The notes: generated from the sequence alone by a model not told the origin. Numbered from the stretch's first letter, positions 35,433-44,867 are shown. The stretch: 64,000 bases of DNA from Bacteroidota bacterium (GCA_030684395.1 JAUXTT010000004.1:1-64000), one strand, 5' to 3'. Made by a program: numbers and translations.

Positions 35433-35863
35433 AACAAATCTTATTATTTCTAATATTAATAATGCTTGGTTTTTCCGTGAACGCCCAAACTAAAAACAAT
35501 TCGGGAAAACCTGTTGCAGCCAAAAAAGCCGGGAAGAAAAACAAACGTATTGACGAGTACGAAATGAAGAATTACTTCATGGTATTTTTGAAAAAGGGCC
35601 CAAACAGAAACCAGGATAGCGCAACAGCTTCGGAAATTCAAAAAGGGCATTTGGAGCACCTTACTAAAATGGCTAATTCCGGAAAAATGGATCTTGCAGG
35701 TCCGTTTATGGATGATTGGGATGTAAAAGGTATATGCGTTTATAATGTGGCTACTTTAAAGGAAGTAGAAGAACTAACTGCACAGGATCCGGCTGTTAAA
35801 TCAGGCAGGTTGATCGCCGAAATTCATCCCTGGTATTCAGCAAAAGGGGCTTCACTAAAATAA
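35429..35863 (+). CDS. exported YciI-like protein
   Basis: A 144-residue protein with a signal peptide (1-19, ending VNAQ) and a Lys-rich linker. The YciI/YCII-like domain (about 48-140) contains MVFLKKGPNR, EIQKGHLEHLTKMANSGKMD and AGPFMDDWD. YciI domains are ferredoxin-like; some have a His-Asp catalytic pair, and the His in KGHLEHL is present here. Export is unusual for E. coli YciI but is seen in Bacteroidota. Its function is unknown. Confidence 0.8.
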   Translation: MKQILLFLILIMLGFSVNAQTKNNSGKPVAAKKAGKKNKRIDEYEMKNYFMVFLKKGPNRNQDSATASEIQKGHLEHLTKMANSGKMDLAGPFMDDWDVKGICVYNVATLKEVEELTAQDPAVKSGRLIAEIHPWYSAKGASLK

Positions 35864-35949
35864 ACTGATTTTTTTGATGTAGATCAAATAGTCTCTTCCT
35901 CGCCCTTAATTTTGGTTATTGTATCATCAACAATGAGTACTTTTGCTCC

Positions 35950-36705
35950 GTGGAATTACTACGACGATTATTAGCAGCAGTTTGGAAAATTTGGTTCGCC
36001 CTTGTTTTCATTATTATCTTTTTGCTGTGTTATCCTTTTTTTGTTTTGTTTCTTCAGAGCGGAAAAACCGTTTCTGCAGTGATGGTGTTGAAACGATGGT
36101 GGGGAGGCTTGTCTATAACTTTAGCAGGTATATTTATGAAAAGGATCTATCGTACGGATAGAAATAAACTTCCTTCTAAATGTATTGTAGTTGCTAATCA
36201 TACTTCCTATCTCGATATTATCATGAGTGTGCATTTGTTTCCACACACTATAATTTTTATGGCAAAAGCAGAGTTGCTAAAAGTGCCTTTATTTAGTATT
36301 TTCTTTAAGAAATTAGATATACCTGTTAATCGTAAAAGTGCTTCTGCATCACATCAGGCATTGGCAAAATGCGGACACGAGATTGATAAGGGACGAGCGG
36401 TGTTTATTTTTCCGGAAGGAACCATTAGCGACGAAGGGAAATTAAAACCTTTTAAAAATGGGGCATTTAAACTGGCAATTGAAAAACAAGTTCCTATTGT
36501 TGTGATCACGTATATCAACAACTGGAAACTGTTGCAGAACGGAGGTTTTTTTAAGAGTTTTGGCAGGCCGGGAATTGCGCGTGCTGTTGTACATCCGCCA
36601 ATAGAAACTAAAGGAATGACAGAAGAAAATTTAGTATCTTTGCGCCATCAGGTTTATGACTTAACTGTAAAAACACTGGAAGAATTTAAAAAGTATTCGA
36701 GATGA
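35950..36705 (+). CDS. plsC: 1-acyl-sn-glycerol-3-phosphate acyltransferase
   Basis: A 251-residue PlsC/LPLAT membrane enzyme of phospholipid synthesis. An N-terminal hydrophobic helix (about 10-35) precedes the H-x4-D motif in NHTSYLD (about 83), and FPEGTIS follows (about 157). The only in-frame start is GTG at 35950; the ATG at 35934 is out of frame. The stop overlaps gatC by 4 bp. Confidence 0.93.
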   Translation: MELLRRLLAAVWKIWFALVFIIIFLLCYPFFVLFLQSGKTVSAVMVLKRWWGGLSITLAGIFMKRIYRTDRNKLPSKCIVVANHTSYLDIIMSVHLFPHTIIFMAKAELLKVPLFSIFFKKLDIPVNRKSASASHQALAKCGHEIDKGRAVFIFPEGTISDEGKLKPFKNGAFKLAIEKQVPIVVITYINNWKLLQNGGFFKSFGRPGIARAVVHPPIETKGMTEENLVSLRHQVYDLTVKTLEEFKKYSR

Positions 36706-36995
36706 CAATAGATACAAAAACAGTTGATGAGATTGCACACTTGGCGAGATTAGAATTTGAAGCCGAAGCAAAAACTGAGATCATCAAAGACATGAATAAC
36801 ATGCTTAAGTTTGTAGAAAAACTGAACGAGTTGAATACAGATAATGTACAGCCTTTGATCTACATGACAGAAGAAAGCAACGTAATGAGGGAAGATGAAC
36901 CAAAGGTTACGCTTACTCAAGATGAGGCCTTAAAGAATGCGCCAAAGCATGACAGCGATTATTTTAAAGTATCCAAAGTAATTGATAATAAATAA
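36702..36995 (+). CDS. gatC: Asp/Glu-tRNA amidotransferase subunit C
   Basis: The 97-residue GatC, the small clamp subunit of the tRNA amidotransferase. The sequence TVDEIAHLARLEF, the FVEKLNELNTDNVQPLIYM stretch and MREDEP are typical. It is coupled to plsC by a 4-bp overlap and to the DinB-like gene by 1 bp, and is separated from gatB at 26200. Confidence 0.96.
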   Translation: MTIDTKTVDEIAHLARLEFEAEAKTEIIKDMNNMLKFVEKLNELNTDNVQPLIYMTEESNVMREDEPKVTLTQDEALKNAPKHDSDYFKVSKVIDNK

Positions 36996-37543
36996 TGAAC
37001 TTATCACAGGCTGAGATTGAAGTGCTGAAATACCCAATTGGGAAGTCGCCTTCACAAAAACTATATGATTTCGAAGAGATCAAAAAAAACATTGATCGTA
37101 TAGCTGAAGTTCCGGTTGCCTTAATGAAGTTATCTGCTGAGATCAAAGCTGAGGAAATGAATTACCGTTATCGTCCGGGCAGCTGGACTGTTGCACAGAT
37201 CTTCCATCACATCGCGGATAGCCACGTAAATGCGTACATCCGTTTGAAATTTACTTTGACAGAAGAAAATCCTACTATTAAACCTTATGATGAAAATTTG
37301 TGGGCCGTAATGCCGGATGCTGCTTCAGGCGATGATATTCATGTTTCTGTTATCATTGTTTCAGGTATTCACCACCGTATGTGCAAGGTACTTCACTCAT
37401 TGAATGAAGAAGCTTTCGCGAAAACTTATTTTCACCCTGCTTATCAAAAAACGGTTACTCTTGCAGAAATGTGTGCGTTGTATGCATGGCACGGGGAGCA
37501 CCATTTGGCTCAGATTAAAGCTGCTTTGGAGAAAAAGTTTTAA
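36995..37543 (+). CDS. DinB superfamily protein, YfiT/BstA-like
   Basis: A 182-residue four-helix DinB-fold protein. The three-His metal site is visible: HHIADSHVN in the second helix, and the WHGEHHLAQI pair near the C-terminus. The phrases RPGSWTVAQIFHHIADSH and TEENPTIKPYDE match the YfiT/BstA group of putative thiol transferases (bacillithiol-dependent in Bacillus). Whether this organism makes bacillithiol is not shown here. Confidence 0.9.
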   Translation: MNLSQAEIEVLKYPIGKSPSQKLYDFEEIKKNIDRIAEVPVALMKLSAEIKAEEMNYRYRPGSWTVAQIFHHIADSHVNAYIRLKFTLTEENPTIKPYDENLWAVMPDAASGDDIHVSVIIVSGIHHRMCKVLHSLNEEAFAKTYFHPAYQKTVTLAEMCALYAWHGEHHLAQIKAALEKKF

Positions 37544-37551
37544 AGGGAGTT

Positions 37552-38562
37552 TTATTTTTTTATTTTTTTACAAATTTCCAAAACCTCTTCCGCCTCTTTA
37601 TTATTCTCGCACACACAATTCAATTTTGGTTTGCAGTTCTCACAATCTTCTTTCATCATTACTACGTGAGCGTGTTTGCCAATAGGTGCCCAGCGTCCGG
37701 GATGCATTGGTTTTACCGAGGGAAATAAACCAATGGCGTATTTTCCAAATCCTGCTGCAATGTGTAATGGGCCTGTGCTTGCCGCTACTAAAGCATCACA
37801 ACTATTTATGAAGGTTATGAACTCAGCTAAATTTAATTTTCCGGTAATGTCAATTACTTGCGGATATTTATCCAGTAGTGGTTGAAGCAATGGCTTTTCT
37901 TTTTCTGTTCCTGAAATAAAAACAGCATACTTTTTTGTGTCCAATAATTCTATCAGTCTTCCGAAATTCTCCAATCCCCATTCGCGACCACTTCCTTGCG
38001 ATTTGGCATGAAGGATGATATTCTTTTTAGCAGGATCAATAAGTTGTTTTATGTTTTCAGGCAAAACAGCTTTGCTTTTAAAACCGTAAGCTTCTTGTAT
38101 TTCTTCCAGACTGAATGTCTTATCAATACCCAAAGGTTTTAGTAATTTCAAATTCAATTGTGCTTCGTGCAAATCCGAATTTTTTCTCGATAGCCTTACA
38201 AGCTTATTGCAGGTGAGCCAGTGATGTGCTCTGTTGGTAGTTCCTATGCGTTTTTTTACACCTGCTTTTTTCACAAGTATTCCCACTTCTTTTTTTGGAA
38301 ACACATGAATGCAAGTTGTAAGGTTCAGTTTTTTTATGACCTCTAACTGTGCAGGTTTACTTTTGTGTATGAGCTCATCAAAGCTTATGAATTCATCTAC
38401 GAATGAAGAAGTTTGAATTACATCCTTTGTGTAATTTCTTCCCATAAAAACAACTTTGCAACCCGGAAAGTGTTTTTTCAATATTCCTGCCATCGGCAAT
38501 GTAAGGATCACATCACCAATGCTATCGGTACGGCTTATTAAAAATGTTTCAGCTGCTTGCAT
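37552..38562 (-). CDS. glycosyltransferase family 9, heptosyltransferase-like
   Basis: A 336-residue GT-B enzyme of the lipopolysaccharide heptosyltransferase family. Seen are SRTDSIGDVILTLPMAGIL at the N-terminus, the SQGSGREWGLENFGRLI region, and the C-terminal STGPLHIAAGFGKYAIGLF donor-site motif. A Cys-rich end (CENCKPKLNCVC) may bind metal. It overlaps the GT2 gene by 14 bp. The pair probably acts in LPS core assembly. Confidence 0.92.
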   Translation of the reverse strand: MQAAETFLISRTDSIGDVILTLPMAGILKKHFPGCKVVFMGRNYTKDVIQTSSFVDEFISFDELIHKSKPAQLEVIKKLNLTTCIHVFPKKEVGILVKKAGVKKRIGTTNRAHHWLTCNKLVRLSRKNSDLHEAQLNLKLLKPLGIDKTFSLEEIQEAYGFKSKAVLPENIKQLIDPAKKNIILHAKSQGSGREWGLENFGRLIELLDTKKYAVFISGTEKEKPLLQPLLDKYPQVIDITGKLNLAEFITFINSCDALVAASTGPLHIAAGFGKYAIGLFPSVKPMHPGRWAPIGKHAHVVMMKEDCENCKPKLNCVCENNKEAEEVLEICKKIKK

Positions 38563-39313
38563 TGGTGTAGAGTGCTCTGATCTTTTTGTATTTTAAATAA
38601 GTTGCATAAGCAGAGATCTTCGAAATTAAAAAGCCTGCTTTGCCATCTAAAAACCCAAGGTGTATAAAATAATGACTTACAAATTTTGCAATTGGGTTCG
38701 CGATCAGTTTATACAAAGGTGCTTTCTTCCCGTTTTCAAAAAATGCTTTGGAAGCAATATTGGTGAAGTATTCTACTTGTTTGTAATGATCTTCCAAACT
38801 ATTATAACTGTAATGTAAAATATCTCCTTTAATATGTTTGGTGCTTCCGTCACCTTCAAATAGCTCATACTTATCGTGTGGATTGATGCCTGTCCACGAA
38901 CCTTTTCGGCTGTCCCACAAACGTAATTTTTTATCCGGATACCAGTTGCAGTGTTTTACCCAATGTCCGCAATAATTGGTTAACCTATTCATGTAATAAC
39001 CATCGTGCGTCCAGTTTTGTTTTACTTCGAGTATTGAATGTTCCAATGTTTTATCCAATGCTTCATCTGCATCCAAACTTAGGACGATTGGATTTTTTGC
39101 ATATGTAATTGCTCTGTTCTTTTGCTGAATGTGTCCGTCGAATGCGTGTTCAAAAAATTGCACGCCGTGTTCTAAACAAATTTCTTTGGTTCTGTCCTTC
39201 GAAAAAGAATCGAGCACCACAATTTCATCTGCCACCTTTTTTACAGATTGCAAACAACGTGCAATATTCTTCTCTTCATTGAAGGTGATTATGACAACAG
39301 ACAGCTTTTGCAT
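38549..39313 (-). CDS. glycosyltransferase family 2, LPS-core type
   Basis: A 254-residue GT-A enzyme. I use the ATG at 39311-39313 (MQKLSVVIITFNEEKNIARC) over a start 9 codons earlier. Donor-binding residues are in VLDSFSKDRT and LSLDADEALD (the DxD region). KRKGSWTGINPHDKYEL-like sequence (DSRKGSWTGINPHDKYEL) resembles the WaaE/KdtX group of core beta-glucosyltransferases. It is followed directly by the GT9 gene. Confidence 0.92.
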   Translation of the reverse strand: MQKLSVVIITFNEEKNIARCLQSVKKVADEIVVLDSFSKDRTKEICLEHGVQFFEHAFDGHIQQKNRAITYAKNPIVLSLDADEALDKTLEHSILEVKQNWTHDGYYMNRLTNYCGHWVKHCNWYPDKKLRLWDSRKGSWTGINPHDKYELFEGDGSTKHIKGDILHYSYNSLEDHYKQVEYFTNIASKAFFENGKKAPLYKLIANPIAKFVSHYFIHLGFLDGKAGFLISKISAYATYLKYKKIRALYTNASS

Positions 39314-39403
39314 GAACGGAACAAAAGTACGAAAAAGCATCTAAACTCTTTGCTTCTAAGACTAATGTAAGTGATGGTTCGAATAATGCCTTTTTATGAA
39401 TGC

Positions 39404-39576
39404 CAGACGCGGATTTCGCGGAAGGCGCAGACTATTTGATCAATTGCAAAAAGCAGTATGATTTTTAGAAAATTGCACAGATTTGTTCGCCAATAGCGAA
39501 CGAATAATCTATCTAATTTATCCTAAAATCTTATCAGCGATCCCGATAGCTATCGGGATCGTGAAATCCGCGTCTG
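39404..39576. repeat. nested inverted-repeat element with CAGACGCGGATTTC arms
   Basis: The outer arms CAGACGCGGATTTC (39404-39417) and GAAATCCGCGTCTG (39563-39576) are perfect 14-bp complements, 145 bp apart. Inside are GTTCGC/GCGAAC (39485-39501) and a 24-bp perfect palindrome at 39538-39561 centred on CCCGATAGCTATCGGG. The whole could fold into a branched structure in RNA or act as a mobile intergenic repeat. Confidence 0.8.
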
Positions 39577-39611
39577 ATTTTGGTGGAGGTGCTGCTATTC
39601 TTCCGTAGTTT

Positions 39612-39641
39612 TTTGATATTATCAGGAAATGTATACCTTTA
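39612..39641 (+). promoter_or_regulatory. possible promoter for the TPR-SpoIIE gene
   Basis: TTTG (39612-39615), 18 bp, then TACCTTTA (39634-39641), one base off TAnnTTTG. The ATG is only 9 bp further, so the transcript would be nearly leaderless. Confidence 0.3.
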
Positions 39642-39650
39642 AAACCTCTT

Positions 39651-41648
39651 ATGAGAAGTCATAAACGTCTATATATTTGTTTTGCTTTCATGAGCATCCT
39701 ATTCTCAGGTATTGCTCAGGATCATGAATTAATGGATAGTCTTCGTAAAGTTATTCCCACCAGAAAGGATGATGATTCAATGAAGGTACTCCAGATGAAT
39801 TCTCTTGCCTTTGAGTACAGTTATATTGATCTCGACAGTGGAATGAGGATAGCTTATAAGGCTTTGGAACTGGCGGAGGCAACTGACTTTAAGCGCGGTA
39901 AAGCCGGAATTTATAACACCATTGGAACTATTTATCACGATCAGGCCAATTTTCAAAAGGCGGTGGAATGTTTTACCACTGCCCGCAAATTTTCCGAACA
40001 AGGTACGTACAAAAGCATGAAACATATGTCTGCCGTGATATACGCTAATTTGGCGAATACCTATGAATCGATGGGCGATTACGATAATGCTAAACACTAT
40101 ATGTTCGAGAGTTTACGGATGTTCCGTGAACTGAAGGATAGCAAGCGTTTTACATCCTGTTATCTTAATATTGGTATTTTGTATTTTGAATCGGGGAATA
40201 CTGACTCAGCCATGTATTATTATAATGAAGCGATAAAATTTCCTTCTGAAAAAGCAGGTATAAATGCCAGTGTACATACCAGTATCGCAAAATGTTATTT
40301 GTCGGAAAATAAATTAGAAGAAGCGGAGAAGGAAATGTTGATTGCTTTGGATATTATAAAGGATTTAAATTCGGAATATTATGAAGCAAGTTACACAAAC
40401 TCATTAGGTGAAATTTATATTAGACAAGGGAAGTACGATGAAGCAGAAAAACTCTTACTAAAATCGCTGAATTACTCCAAACATGCTAAGTTGCTGAGTA
40501 TTGAAACCAGTGCGAATTATAATTTATATGAATTGTATATGGCGCGTAAACAGTTTCAGAAAGCATTGGAGTATCATGTGCAATATACTTTCCTAAATGA
40601 CTCTATCAATAACAAAGAAAGAAACAATGCTGCGCGTGAATTGGAGAAAAAATACCAAACCGAAAAGAAACAAACCGAGATAGAAAAACTGAATGCCGAA
40701 AAAAATGCAAGCGAATCGGAAAGCAAACGCAAAAGTCAATTGCTTGTATTTGCCTTTATTGGTGTAGTATTGGTGTTGTGCGCTTTAGGGTTTGCAATTT
40801 TTGCTTTTATAAATAAGCGTAAAGCGAATAAACAATTGCAAACCCTAAATAAAGAAGTTCTTTTGCAGAAGGATGAACTACAGGATAAAAATAAAAGTAT
40901 CACAGATAGTATTCATTACGCTCAGCGAATTCAAAATGTATTACTTACCTCACACAGTTACATTAAGGAAAATTTAGATCAGTTTTTTATCCTTAATAAA
41001 CCAAAAGATATTGTAAGCGGCGATTTTTACTGGGCGATCCGCCACAAAAATCATTTTTATTTTATGGTAGCTGATTGCACCGGGCATGGTGTTCCCGGCG
41101 CCTTCATGAGCTTACTGGGAATTAGTTTCTTAAACGAAATTGTATTGGAAAGAGATAGAACGGAACCAAATGAAATATTGGACGACTTAAGAGCAGAGAT
41201 CAAAAAAGCTTTTACAGATAAGGATACAAATAATGAAATGAATGACGGTATGGATTGTGCTTTATGCAAGTTCGATCTTACCAATAATACATTGCATTAT
41301 GCAACTGCCAATAATTCAATTGTAGTTGTAAGAAACGGAGAGGTAATGCATCTTACTGGAGATAAAATGCCGGTAGGAAAATCACCGCGAGATACAGTTT
41401 CTTTTACATTAAATACACTTCAATTAGAAAAGGGAGACACCCTTTATATGTTTACTGATGGCTACCCTGACCAATTTGGCGGGACCGATGGTAAAAAATT
41501 TAAAGTAAAAAATGTAAAACAACTGTTACATCAAATCACGGCACATCCAATCGAAGAACAACATAAATACCTCGATGATTACTTTGAGAGTTGGAGAGGA
41601 AATCTGGAACAGATAGATGATGTGTTGATGGTTGGGATTAGAATTTAA
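39651..41648 (+). CDS. TPR-containing SpoIIE-type phosphatase, membrane-bound
   Basis: A 665-residue sensor-phosphatase. A signal peptide (1-22) leads to a periplasmic TPR array (about 45-330; units such as GTIYHDQANFQKAVECFTTA). A short coiled coil precedes one transmembrane helix (about 363-388). A cytoplasmic PP2C/SpoIIE domain follows (about 420-665), with metal-binding acidic motifs in SGDFYWA, VADCTGHGVPGAFMSLLG, MNDGMDCAL and FTDGYPDQFGG. Such proteins dephosphorylate anti-sigma antagonists or other phosphoproteins. No partner-switch gene is adjacent. Its stop overlaps the stop of the convergent mannosidase gene by 4 bp. Confidence 0.93.
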   Translation: MRSHKRLYICFAFMSILFSGIAQDHELMDSLRKVIPTRKDDDSMKVLQMNSLAFEYSYIDLDSGMRIAYKALELAEATDFKRGKAGIYNTIGTIYHDQANFQKAVECFTTARKFSEQGTYKSMKHMSAVIYANLANTYESMGDYDNAKHYMFESLRMFRELKDSKRFTSCYLNIGILYFESGNTDSAMYYYNEAIKFPSEKAGINASVHTSIAKCYLSENKLEEAEKEMLIALDIIKDLNSEYYEASYTNSLGEIYIRQGKYDEAEKLLLKSLNYSKHAKLLSIETSANYNLYELYMARKQFQKALEYHVQYTFLNDSINNKERNNAARELEKKYQTEKKQTEIEKLNAEKNASESESKRKSQLLVFAFIGVVLVLCALGFAIFAFINKRKANKQLQTLNKEVLLQKDELQDKNKSITDSIHYAQRIQNVLLTSHSYIKENLDQFFILNKPKDIVSGDFYWAIRHKNHFYFMVADCTGHGVPGAFMSLLGISFLNEIVLERDRTEPNEILDDLRAEIKKAFTDKDTNNEMNDGMDCALCKFDLTNNTLHYATANNSIVVVRNGEVMHLTGDKMPVGKSPRDTVSFTLNTLQLEKGDTLYMFTDGYPDQFGGTDGKKFKVKNVKQLLHQITAHPIEEQHKYLDDYFESWRGNLEQIDDVLMVGIRI

Positions 41649-44200
41649 TTTACGTCGAATAGAGATTTTATTTCAATTTTATTGAGATCAATTGCCTCTG
41701 AACAATTCACTTGAATTTTCTTTTCACCACCTGTATTCATCATGTCAAAATAGTTGTCGCTGAACGTTGCGTTTGGTAAAGAAAGATACACGCCTTTTGC
41801 CGGCATTTGATTACGGATAACAATAATGTTTTTATCTAATACCTTAAAACTGATTTTTGGATCGAACAAAATGAGGCTCTTTGGTTTTTCGAAACAATAG
41901 TTGCTTGAGTATATTTCCTTTCCACAAAAAAAATGAGCGCTTAATTCAAAGGTTTTTGGATCGAAGTCTCTGAACTTTTCTTTACTATACTTTAAATAAA
42001 CTCCACTTGAATTTGCCTTTACTGTAATGTTTCTGATCTGTGAGTCGGTCATATAACCCGGTCCGCTGAAGAGATCAATGGACATATTAAGGTCTCCTGT
42101 GATATCTGTAGGTTTATCATTGATCACATAAACATAAATAGAGTCGTTGCTTTCTTCAATAGAAAGGATCACTTCATTAAATGATCTTTTAACCTCATAA
42201 TGCAATGCTTTCCAATTCCCGTAATAATCAACACTACTCCATGAAGTTACCGGCCAGCAATCATTAAGCTGCCAGTACAAACTTCCCATACAATAAGGTT
42301 TTGCTCTACGATGCGCTTCAATAGCTGTTTTCATTCCCCGTGCCTGAAGTAATTGCGAAACATAAATATAATCTTCAAAATTTGTTGGAACTTTATAATC
42401 ACACTCCATGTAAGTATTGATGGTTTCGTAACCTGTTTTATGCTTTTGATGATTTTTAATTGCTTCCGAATTAAAGTCCAAATCTTTTTCAGAAGCAATT
42501 TGTTTTAATGTAGAAAGTTCAGGCATACTTTGAAAACCATACTCCGACATAAACCTTCCCACTTTATTATTGTACACTTCAAAAGGTTCCATTCCCCACC
42601 AAACACCCCAGTAATGTGAATCCCCTTGCGTCAAACTTTCTTTCTTCCCCCAGCCAATACTTGGTGAAGAAGGCCAATAAATTGTTCCGGGTGAAATACT
42701 GTCGATTGTTTTCGGGATTACATTATGAAAGAGCTTTGCATAATCATTCCATATTTTTGCCGAATCACTTTCTGAATACTTGTATTGTTTTTGCCATTCC
42801 CAGTTTTTCCAACCCTCATCGCTTTCATTATTACCACACCATAATGCAATGCATGGATGATTTTTTAAACGATTTACATTGTCAATTACTTCTTGTTTTA
42901 CATTGGAAATAAATTTTTCATCTCCCGGATACATAGCACAGGCAAACATAAAATCCTGCCACACAAGAATTCCATTTTTATCACAGTCATTGTAAAAGGC
43001 ATTGTCGGCATAAACACCACCGCCCCACACACGTAACATATTCATGTTCGCGTCCTTCGCCAGGGCAACAATTGATTTGTATTGTTCGTTCTTAACGCGA
43101 GGCAAAAAATTATCAGGAGGAATATAATTTGCGCCTTTCATAAAAACAGGAATCCCGTTTAGTTTAAAATAAAAAGAAGAACCCTTACCCTGAGCTTGTC
43201 GAGGGGTATCTTTTTCCTGAATAAGTTCAATTGTTCTTAACCCAATGTTCACATTTATTTGATCTATGGGACCACTTTTTTTACTTAATGCAACGGTGAA
43301 GTTGTATAGATGAGGAGCTCCCAATCCATTACTCCACCAACGTTTTGGATTTTTGATGTAATACTCAGCAGTTACAGTTTGTTTGCCTTTTTTTATTACG
43401 CTATTATGTGTTGAAGGATAGATTCCTGATTCTATTTGTTTTTCGGGTTGATAAACAACTGCATCATAAACACCTTCTTTTTCGCAATCTACTTCATAAA
43501 CAAAACTTAATTCAGCTAAAGAATCTGTAAGTGTTTTCTGAATACAACTTACGTTTCTAATCTTAACCGCATCCCAAAAAAGAAGATTTACATTTTTCCA
43601 GATGCCACAGGTAACAAAACGCGGTCCCCAGTCCCAACCATACTGATAGTGTGCTTTTCGGGTAAACACTTTTTCATCTCCCGGCAAAGTGTAAGGAAGT
43701 TTTTTCGCTTCTCCTTTTCCTTTTTTTACTGCTGATTCAAATACTATTCTCAAATTATTTTTTCCAACACGCACATGTTTTTTTATGTCGGTATTCCAGG
43801 TTCGGAACATATTATCGGCGGAGATAATTAGTGAGTCGTTCAGATAAACTTTTGCATAAGTATCCAAACCTTCAAATTCAATTTCTATATGTGAATTAGC
43901 GAATTCTTTTTTAGAGAGCGTAAAATTTGTTTTGTACTCCCAGTCTTCATTTTCTATCCATTGCAATTGTTTTTCGTTGTCGGAAAAAAACGGATCGGGA
44001 ATTAATTTGTTTGCATAAAGATCAGTGTGCACGGTACCCGGAACTGTTGCAGGATACCATTTCTTTTCCTTCAATGTATGAAAGCTCCATTTTTCGGTAT
44101 TGAGGGTGCGGGTGACATTTTGAGAGAAGGAAGAAAGCGGTAGAATGCTCACCACAGATGCGCAAAGAACACAGAGGAGAATATGAATGTGTTTAAGCAT
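41645..44200 (-). CDS. GH2 beta-mannosidase, exported
   Basis: An 851-residue glycoside hydrolase family 2 enzyme with a signal peptide (about 1-26, ending SSFSQ). The sugar-binding domain has VPGTVHTDLYANKLIPDPF, typical of beta-mannosidases. The TIM barrel has acid/base Glu459 in WCGNNESDEGW and nucleophile Glu553 in MSEYGFQSMPE. The enzyme cleaves Man-beta-1,4 links, as in the N-glycan core. A short segment around TPRQAQGKG is encoded by a REP-like repeat (43188-43206) inserted in frame before the conserved NGIPVFMKGANYIPPDNF. The gene overlaps cutC by 8 bp and is last in its operon. Confidence 0.93.
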   Translation of the reverse strand: MLKHIHILLCVLCASVVSILPLSSFSQNVTRTLNTEKWSFHTLKEKKWYPATVPGTVHTDLYANKLIPDPFFSDNEKQLQWIENEDWEYKTNFTLSKKEFANSHIEIEFEGLDTYAKVYLNDSLIISADNMFRTWNTDIKKHVRVGKNNLRIVFESAVKKGKGEAKKLPYTLPGDEKVFTRKAHYQYGWDWGPRFVTCGIWKNVNLLFWDAVKIRNVSCIQKTLTDSLAELSFVYEVDCEKEGVYDAVVYQPEKQIESGIYPSTHNSVIKKGKQTVTAEYYIKNPKRWWSNGLGAPHLYNFTVALSKKSGPIDQINVNIGLRTIELIQEKDTPRQAQGKGSSFYFKLNGIPVFMKGANYIPPDNFLPRVKNEQYKSIVALAKDANMNMLRVWGGGVYADNAFYNDCDKNGILVWQDFMFACAMYPGDEKFISNVKQEVIDNVNRLKNHPCIALWCGNNESDEGWKNWEWQKQYKYSESDSAKIWNDYAKLFHNVIPKTIDSISPGTIYWPSSPSIGWGKKESLTQGDSHYWGVWWGMEPFEVYNNKVGRFMSEYGFQSMPELSTLKQIASEKDLDFNSEAIKNHQKHKTGYETINTYMECDYKVPTNFEDYIYVSQLLQARGMKTAIEAHRRAKPYCMGSLYWQLNDCWPVTSWSSVDYYGNWKALHYEVKRSFNEVILSIEESNDSIYVYVINDKPTDITGDLNMSIDLFSGPGYMTDSQIRNITVKANSSGVYLKYSKEKFRDFDPKTFELSAHFFCGKEIYSSNYCFEKPKSLILFDPKISFKVLDKNIIVIRNQMPAKGVYLSLPNATFSDNYFDMMNTGGEKKIQVNCSEAIDLNKIEIKSLFDVN
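43188..43206. repeat. REP-like repeat copy inside the GH2 gene
   Basis: CCCTGAGCTTGTCGAGGGG differs at one base from the CCCTGAGCTTGTCGAAGGG form. It keeps the reading frame and encodes part of TPRQAQG on the minus strand. Confidence 0.7.
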
Positions 44201-44867
44201 TCAATTTTCTTTTTAGTTCCTTAACTTCTTCTAATGATGCAGTTTCAGTTTTATCTGTGATAGCTGACGAATGATAGAAAGGAACGTTTAGTTTTTTTAA
44301 TTTTTCAATATTACTTGAGCGAACTCCACCACCCGGCATAATAATAATTCGATCACCTGCTTGTTTAATTAATTCCGTTAAATCATTTATTCCTTCTGTT
44401 GCATTCGTTTTTTGTCCGGAAGTAAGAATGGTTTTGAAGCCGCATTCAATAAGATCTTCCAATGCTTTTTTGGGATCTTCGACTTCATCAAAAGCACGAT
44501 GAAAAGTGCAGGGCAGGGGATGAGCCAATTCAACTAACTCTTTATTTCTTTCTTTGTCAATTGTTCCGTCTTCGTTTAATATTCCAAAAACAAAACCATT
44601 TACCTGTTTATATTTTATAAGGAGAATTTCCATTTTCATTTCTTCGTACTCATCTTCCGAATAAACAAAGTCACCGCCGCGCGGACGAATCATGATATAC
44701 AGGTCGATCTGAATTTTTTTTCTGACCGAGGCAATTGTTTCAAATAAAGGAGTGATTCCTCCAACTGAAATGTCATCACATAATTCTACTCTGTCTGCAC
44801 CACCTTGTTGGGCAATGATTGCAGACTCAATATTAAAACAAGCTATTTCGAGTTTGTGTGATGCCAT
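44193..44867 (-). CDS. cutC: CutC family protein
   Basis: A 224-residue TIM-barrel protein of the CutC family: EIACFNIESAIIAQQGGADR, VELCDDISVGGITPL, IMIRPRGGDFVYSEDE, FHRAFDEVEDP, ILTSGQKTNATEGI. CutC was named for copper homeostasis in E. coli, but its biochemical activity is unsettled. Here it sits inside a glycan-hydrolase operon, abutting the glycosylasparaginase gene and overlapping the mannosidase gene. That placement suggests a role in sugar catabolism. Confidence 0.93.
   Translation of the reverse strand: MASHKLEIACFNIESAIIAQQGGADRVELCDDISVGGITPLFETIASVRKKIQIDLYIMIRPRGGDFVYSEDEYEEMKMEILLIKYKQVNGFVFGILNEDGTIDKERNKELVELAHPLPCTFHRAFDEVEDPKKALEDLIECGFKTILTSGQKTNATEGINDLTELIKQAGDRIIIMPGGGVRSSNIEKLKKLNVPFYHSSAITDKTETASLEEVKELKRKLNA

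Larger units (their letters stand above)
39314..39650. other. intergenic region with nested palindromes
   Basis: About 340 bp between divergent genes with no coding frame. It is dominated by the inverted-repeat element at 39404-39576, described separately. A promoter-like pair for the SpoIIE gene lies at its right end. Confidence 0.6.
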
